Part shown: in pieces, positions 6,588-9,443 of the stretch
Layout: every line of letters begins with the position of its first letter
How positions within the stretch are numbered: the stretch's first letter is position 1
From: Cyanobacteriota bacterium
GTDB taxonomy: Bacteria; Cyanobacteriota; Cyanobacteriia; Leptolyngbyales; Leptolyngbyaceae
NCBI GenBank assembly: GCA_027482985.1
Contig: JAIXVO010000195.1
Location: 1 to 9,443, forward strand
Direction of reading: 5' to 3'
Length of the DNA: 9,443 nucleotides
Program-made: the position numbers and the translations under genes
The notes under the pieces: model-generated
Database searches by the model: none
The model's input: only the letters and a program-made list of their open reading frames with translations
What the model was told of the DNA's origin: nothing

Positions 6588-6851
6588 TTACGAAGGCATG
6601 TCCCAACATTGCTGCAGCCAATGCACCAACTCGGACCGAGAGGCGGATAACTGCCGCACGACACTCCATAACAACAAAGCCGTCACGCCATCACGAACCT
6701 CAACCTGTAAGCTGCCGTCTTGGAGGCACGCACAGGGAATCATGAGTTCCTGGAGGCGATGGTATAGATGCCAGCGATCGCCCCGATCAACGGGGACGAC
6801 TTGCGTGGTATACCAGGCCACATCACGATTTGCACCAGAAAGGGGATACAT
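6588..6851 (-). CDS. Conserved-looking 87-aa protein of unknown function in the nif operon
   Basis: I do not assign a function. The sequence looks like a real small cytoplasmic protein: a Trp/Tyr-rich beginning (VAWYTTQVVPVDRGDRW), HRLQELMIPCACLQDGSLQVEV in the middle, and a helical end (SRSELVHWLQQCWD). It has three cysteines (C40, C42, C82), and C40-A-C42 could be a metal or redox site. GAGG seven bases before the ATG supports the start. It lies 121 bases after the nifP stop and 25 bases before the DUF2949 gene, in the same direction, which suggests expression with the nif operon. Small proteins of this look occur in other cyanobacteria as hypotheticals, as far as I recall. Confidence 0.72.
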   Translation of the reverse strand: MYPLSGANRDVAWYTTQVVPVDRGDRWHLYHRLQELMIPCACLQDGSLQVEVRDGVTALLLWSVVRQLSASRSELVHWLQQCWDMPS

Positions 6852-6972
6852 CAGAATACCTCAAACGAAAATCGCTAACCGTGAAAAATATCTGCAAAAG
6901 ATTACGAGAAGATCACATATCTTTGCGAACCAACATTAACAACTGCATCTCTGAACAAACGGGGTTTTAGGG

Positions 6973-7755
6973 TTACTGATCGGCCTTCGCGGTCAGTAAT
7001 TGGAGCTGGACTTCTAACTGTTCAATCCGATCCAATAAGGTGCGGATGGCAGTAGCTTCAACATCGGGCATTTGCCCATGATCGAGGGGACAGGTTTTGG
7101 TGCCAGTGCGACAGATATTGCGTCCTGGAACGCCGACAGCGGTGCAATGGGCGGGCACATCTCGTAACACGATCGAACCCGCGCCGACGCGAGCATGATC
7201 GCCAATCTGAATGTTCCCCAGAACTTTTGCCCCCGCTCCCACCACAACGTTATCCCCCACGGTGGGATGGCGTTTGCCCGTTTCTTTTCCGGTGCCACCG
7301 AGGGTGACCCCTTGATAGATCAAGGTGTAGTTGCCCACGATCGCCGTTTCGCCAATCACCACCCCCATGCCGTGGTCAATGAATACCCCTTTGCCAATTT
7401 GGGCACCGGGATGAATTTCAATCCCAGTGAACAGGCGGGCAAGATGGGAAATGAAGCGCGGCAAGAAACTCACCCGCCGCTGCTGGAGGGCATGGGCGAT
7501 ACGGTGCAGCACCAGGGCATGCAAACCGGGATAACAACAAATGACTTCTAACCAATTCCGGGCGGCTGGATCGCGTTCAAAGATGATCTGGAAATCTTGG
7601 TTGACGGTCTGCCAGAAGGTCGCCAGTCCTTGCGGTAGCAGTTTGCGGGAGGCGCGGCGATCGCGGCAGTCAACGGCAGCGGTGCCCACCTGAGCGCCTT
7701 TCCAGGGGAAAGTAACCAGGGGTGACAGAAGTAGAGTCAAGGGATGCTGTTGCAT
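6973..7755 (-). CDS. nifP: Serine O-acetyltransferase NifP (CysE family)
   Basis: Transfers acetyl from acetyl-CoA to serine, giving O-acetylserine for cysteine synthesis. The nif-linked copy is thought to raise cysteine supply for Fe-S clusters of nitrogenase. FERDPAARNWLEV (59-71) opens the conserved part. The left-handed beta-helix of hexapeptide repeats runs from about 113 (EIHPGAQIGKG) to 205, with the catalytic His128 in FIDHGMG and the loop GVTLGGTGKETGKRHP. The C-terminus (about 236-255) is a short coiled-coil-like helix. Compared with NifP proteins I know, the first 45 or so residues are extra. The ATG at 7755 has no good ribosome site. A GTG at 7689 (residue 23), preceded by AAGG at 7 bases, would give 238 residues and may be the true start. 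It is divergent from nifB and heads the minus-strand operon. Confidence 0.93.
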   Translation of the reverse strand: MQQHPLTLLLSPLVTFPWKGAQVGTAAVDCRDRRASRKLLPQGLATFWQTVNQDFQIIFERDPAARNWLEVICCYPGLHALVLHRIAHALQQRRVSFLPRFISHLARLFTGIEIHPGAQIGKGVFIDHGMGVVIGETAIVGNYTLIYQGVTLGGTGKETGKRHPTVGDNVVVGAGAKVLGNIQIGDHARVGAGSIVLRDVPAHCTAVGVPGRNICRTGTKTCPLDHGQMPDVEATAIRTLLDRIEQLEVQLQLLTAKADQ

Positions 7756-7834
7756 GGGGCGCTGGGTGAAGGAGTCGGTCTGTTTCTCCTGCTTATATCA
7801 GGTGGCGATCGCCCATCTGCCCCAGGCGGTGTGC

Positions 7835-7869
7835 ATCAGAGTTATTGGATAATTACGGCAGTACTCATG
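7835..7869 (-). promoter_or_regulatory. Promoter-proximal segment of nifP (mirror copy of the nifB one)
   Basis: Read on the minus strand from 7869, the segment is CATGAGTAC, five bases, then TAATTATCCAATAACTCT. It matches the nifB-side segment 8463-8497 in 30 of 35 positions without gaps. The AT-rich TAATTAT/CAATAAC part probably holds the -10 element; there is no TTGACA-like -35, which suggests an activator-dependent promoter. The exact transcription start cannot be read from sequence. Confidence 0.6.
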
Positions 7870-7900
7870 CCCAAAACCGCATCTCCAGCAGTTTTTCAAC

Positions 7901-7930
7901 TTTTTTTGAGGGCTGGGGACTGGTATTTTA
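7901..7930 (-). promoter_or_regulatory. Candidate CnfR activator element, nifP side
   Basis: Read from 7930 on the minus strand it begins AATACCAGTCCCCA after three bases and ends in seven A. It aligns with 8401-8431 on the other side in 26 of 30 positions with a single one-base gap, and lies 31 bp from the promoter-proximal segment on both sides. Work on Leptolyngbya boryana, as I recall it, placed a CnfR-responsive element about 76 bp upstream of the nifB and nifP start sites, which fits this position. Identity with that element is inferred. Confidence 0.5.
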
Positions 7931-8400
7931 CTGGATGGGGTCTAGTGTTTAGGAGCATGGGTTTCAGTATTGTGGTACTCACCCCGAAAGCCTGAAAAAT
8001 CAACCCTTTGGTGATGCTGAAGCGAGTTTTAGCACAGTTTAAATCATGTACTCAAAAGACGGGTTCTGCATCATAAGCTACCTTTCTATAGAGTAATCGA
8101 GCCAAATCGGAAAAAATATTAAAACAAGGTGAATAACATTTTCGACTTGAGAAAAGTGCTAAATTAGATACATAAATCAGGTATATTCAAATCAAGTCCA
8201 TATTTGCTGACTTTTTGCTTGATTGATTTACCAAAACCCCTTGATTTCAGGCTTTGGAGCGGCTCCCTGGCAGCGGCTGAGTACACTCCAAAGTGCAGTG
8301 TTTTTATTCAATAAACCGATTCAAGCCTAGATTCCATCGATGTTTTCAGTGAGTACAGGAAGTCTTTCCCCTTTACCCACAAATACGGGAGCCTCTCCGG

Positions 8401-8431
8401 ATAAATACCAGCTCCCCATCCCCCAAAAAAA
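8401..8431 (+). promoter_or_regulatory. Candidate CnfR activator element, nifB side
   Basis: Contains AAATACCAGCTCCCCAT and a C-run ending in seven A. It is the right-arm partner of 7901-7930 (26 of 30 aligned positions identical, one gap) and is separated from the promoter-proximal segment by the same 31 bp. Conservation of sequence and spacing in two divergent nif promoters is what a shared activator site would show. CnfR as the binder is inferred from knowledge of cyanobacterial nif control. Confidence 0.5.
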
Positions 8432-8462
8432 TTTGCATCCTTGAAAATACGGGGTTTCTCGC

Positions 8463-8497
8463 CATGAGTACACCCCTAATTATTCAATAACTCTTAT
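8463..8497 (+). promoter_or_regulatory. Promoter-proximal segment of nifB
   Basis: CATGAGTAC, five bases, then TAATTATTCAATAACTCT. It is the mirror copy of 7835-7869. The -10 element is probably within TAATTAT/CAATAAC, placing the transcription start near 8490-8505. That leaves a leader of about 330 nt before the nifB ATG. Confidence 0.6.
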
Positions 8498-8831
8498 CGG
8501 CGGCGCTGAGTCGGGTCGATTTGGAGCGACTGTTATAACTCACACAACGCCAATCACCAAACCTCCTGATGAGGAACAAGCTTTCCAGTTTCGACTCTCG
8601 GACTTTTGGTGAATGGAGTGACGCAACTGCACCAACTCTGCGAATTGAAGTCGTTGATTCTGCAACTCCTCTTAGAGTTCCCTCTGCGGTTTTAACTCAC
8701 CCAGATACTCTTAAATCGTTCTAGTCTGCGTAGGCAGACTGTTTGCACCCAGCGACTTCATATTTTTTTTAGAGCGAGTGCGCTTCGTCCTCCCGGCGAG
8801 CCTCCTATCCACTCAGCCCTGCCAAACTTCA
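8498..8831 (+). other. Long nifB 5' leader region
   Basis: This 334-base stretch before nifB has no convincing gene. It holds one open frame, 8569-8724 (ATG to TAG, 51 residues, beginning MRNKLSSFDS), without a ribosome site or recognisable family. It also holds a short repeat CCTC/GAGG (8562-8574), a perfect 7-bp hairpin (8723-8740) and a run of eight T (8763-8770). No Shine-Dalgarno precedes the nifB ATG. Long nifB leaders are, as I recall, known in other cyanobacteria. Confidence 0.5.
8723..8740 (+). promoter_or_regulatory. Hairpin in the nifB leader
   Basis: AGTCTGC (8723-8729) and GCAGACT (8734-8740) form a perfect 7-bp stem with the 4-nt loop GTAG, about 90 bases before the nifB start. 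The T8 run begins 23 bases after it, too far for a standard terminator, so an RNA-stability or processing role is as likely as attenuation. Confidence 0.4.
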
Positions 8832-9443
8832 ATGACACCTCCTCCTCCTTCTGGACTGCTGACCGCGCCGCCAACTGAAGCTACGCCCGAGACCTTAGTT
8901 ACGACGAGTGCCAAGCCTGCGAGTTCTGATAGCTGTGGTTGTACCAGTAATGCTGCGGCTCCGGCGATCGACCAAAAGACCCTCGATCGCATCTCGAAGC
9001 ACCCCTGCTATAGCGAAGAAGCCCATCATCACTATGCTCGGATGCACGTTGCGGTGGCCCCTGCCTGCAACATTCAATGCAACTATTGCAACCGGAAATA
9101 TGATTGTGCGAATGAGAGCCGCCCTGGTGTGGTGAGTGAGTTGTTAACACCGGAAGAAGCCGCCCACAAGGTGCTGGTGATTGCGGGTAAGATTCCGCAG
9201 ATGACGGTATTAGGGATTGCCGGTCCTGGCGACCCCCTGGCAAACCCGGAAAAAACCTTCCGCACCTTTGATTTAATTGCCGACAAAGCACCCGATATTA
9301 AACTGTGCTTGTCTACTAATGGATTGATGTTGCCGGATCACGTCCAAAAGATTAAAGACTTGAACGTGGATCACGTGACAATCACCATCAACATGGCGAA
9401 CCCCGAAGTGGGAACCCAAATTTATCCCTGGGTGCACTACCGC
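8832..9443 (+). CDS. nifB: Nitrogenase FeMo-cofactor biosynthesis protein NifB (partial, 5' end)
   Basis: A radical-SAM enzyme that fuses two [4Fe-4S] clusters and inserts the central carbide to form NifB-co, the precursor of FeMo-co. The window holds 204 codons, open to the edge, so the 3' end is missing. A Pro/Thr/Ser-rich N-terminal tail (1-45) contains C35-G-C37. Then come [20 protein letters not shown] (56-75), the radical-SAM cluster motif C79-x3-C83-x2-C86 in [18 protein letters not shown] (95-103), [14 protein letters not shown] (130-143) and CLSTNGL (159-165). The ATG at 8832 has no Shine-Dalgarno, but the MTPP-type start is like that of other cyanobacterial NifB proteins. It probably leads the next nif operon (fdxN-nifS-nifU-nifH in related cyanobacteria), and its promoter is the mirror copy of the nifP promoter. 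Confidence 0.96.
   Translation, partial: MTPPPPSGLLTAPPTEATPETLVTTSAKPASSDSCGCTSNAAAPAIDQKTLDRISKHPCYSEEAHHHYARMHVAVAPACNIQCNYCNRKYDCANESRPGVVSELLTPEEAAHKVLVIAGKIPQMTVLGIAGPGDPLANPEKTFRTFDLIADKAPDIKLCLSTNGLMLPDHVQKIKDLNVDHVTITINMANPEVGTQIYPWVHYR

Larger units (their letters stand above)
7835..8497. repeat. Mirror-image (inverted) divergent nifP-nifB promoter region with six GAGTAC hexamers
   Basis: GTACTC occurs at 7861, 7975 and 8048, and its complement GAGTAC at 8279, 8351 and 8466. The three left copies point toward nifP and the three right copies toward nifB. Spacings outward from the centre are 73 then 114 bp on the left, 72 then 115 bp on the right. All three pairs share one axis at about 8166. 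Two longer blocks in each arm are also homologous. Between the innermost hexamers and the axis (8054-8278) no clear similarity between arms was seen, nor any gene or recognised site. Confidence 0.85.

Noticed and set aside
6563..6664. N-terminal extension of the DUF2949 protein to 108 aa
   Set aside because: It overlaps the preceding 87-aa gene by 77 bases and lacks family similarity; the GGGAG site fits the internal ATG.
7744..7995. Plus-strand ORF of 83 aa across the nifP start and its promoter
   Set aside because: It overlaps the beginning of nifP in antisense and the conserved promoter block, has no family resemblance and no ribosome site.
8569..8724. 51-aa ORF in the nifB leader as a real gene
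   Set aside because: It has no ribosome site and no recognisable family, so it is kept only as an observation in the leader entry.
7756..8831. NtcA binding site (GTA-N8-TAC) in the nifP-nifB intergenic region
   Set aside because: Read through on both strands, no copy with the right spacing was found; the GTAC cores belong to the GAGTAC hexamers.
8895..9291. Minus-strand ORFs (60, 130 and 67 aa) opposite nifB
   Set aside because: They are antisense shadows of the clearly coding nifB frame, with no recognisable domain.
1..9443. CRISPR array, tRNA or rRNA genes, insertion sequences
   Set aside because: No regular direct repeats with spacers, tRNA-like cloverleaf, rRNA motif or transposase-like ORF was seen. 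HIP1 octamers are dispersed, as is usual in cyanobacteria, and are not an array.

Overview
The window is cyanobacterial. The palindrome GCGATCGC (HIP1) occurs about a dozen times in 9.4 kb, the protein families are typical of cyanobacteria, and the right two thirds is one edge of a nitrogen-fixation (nif) cluster. The divergent nifP/nifB arrangement resembles what I recall for non-heterocystous filamentous cyanobacteria such as Leptolyngbya boryana. That placement is inference; no 16S or other species marker is present.

Left part (1-3985), outside the nif operon: a plus-strand exported pentapeptide-repeat protein (220-657) meets, tail to tail with a 4-base gap, a minus-strand D-Ala-D-Ala carboxypeptidase of the PBP4/S13 family (662-2452). 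To its right, also on the minus strand, lie a membrane sugar-phosphate transferase of the WcaJ/PglC type (2488-3165) and a thioredoxin-like [2Fe-2S] protein (3407-3985). A 15-bp hairpin followed by a T-run (4023-4060) separates these genes from the nif operon.

Middle part (4103-7755), all minus strand and read right to left: nifP (serine acetyltransferase), an unrecognised 87-aa protein, a DUF2949-like 74-aa protein, an unrecognised 54-aa ORF, nifV (homocitrate synthase), nifZ and nifT. nifP and nifV both feed nitrogenase assembly: NifP raises cysteine precursor supply for Fe-S clusters and NifV makes homocitrate for FeMo-co. NifZ and NifT are small accessory proteins. Between the 54-aa ORF and nifV lies a striking purine/pyrimidine tract with G-quadruplex motifs and a 17-bp near-perfect inverted repeat.

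Right part (7756-9443): a 1,076-bp gene-free divergent regulatory region, then the first 204 codons of nifB (radical-SAM FeMo-co precursor synthase), which runs off the window. The regulatory region is the most interesting object here. The nifP and nifB promoters are mirror-image copies of each other about an axis near 8166. Each half has three GAGTAC hexamers at matching spacings (72/73 and 114/115 bp), a 30-bp conserved block that is a good candidate for the CnfR activator element, and a 35-bp promoter-proximal segment with 30 identities. nifB then has a leader of roughly 330 nt with a hairpin and no visible Shine-Dalgarno, whereas the nifP leader is only about 80 nt.
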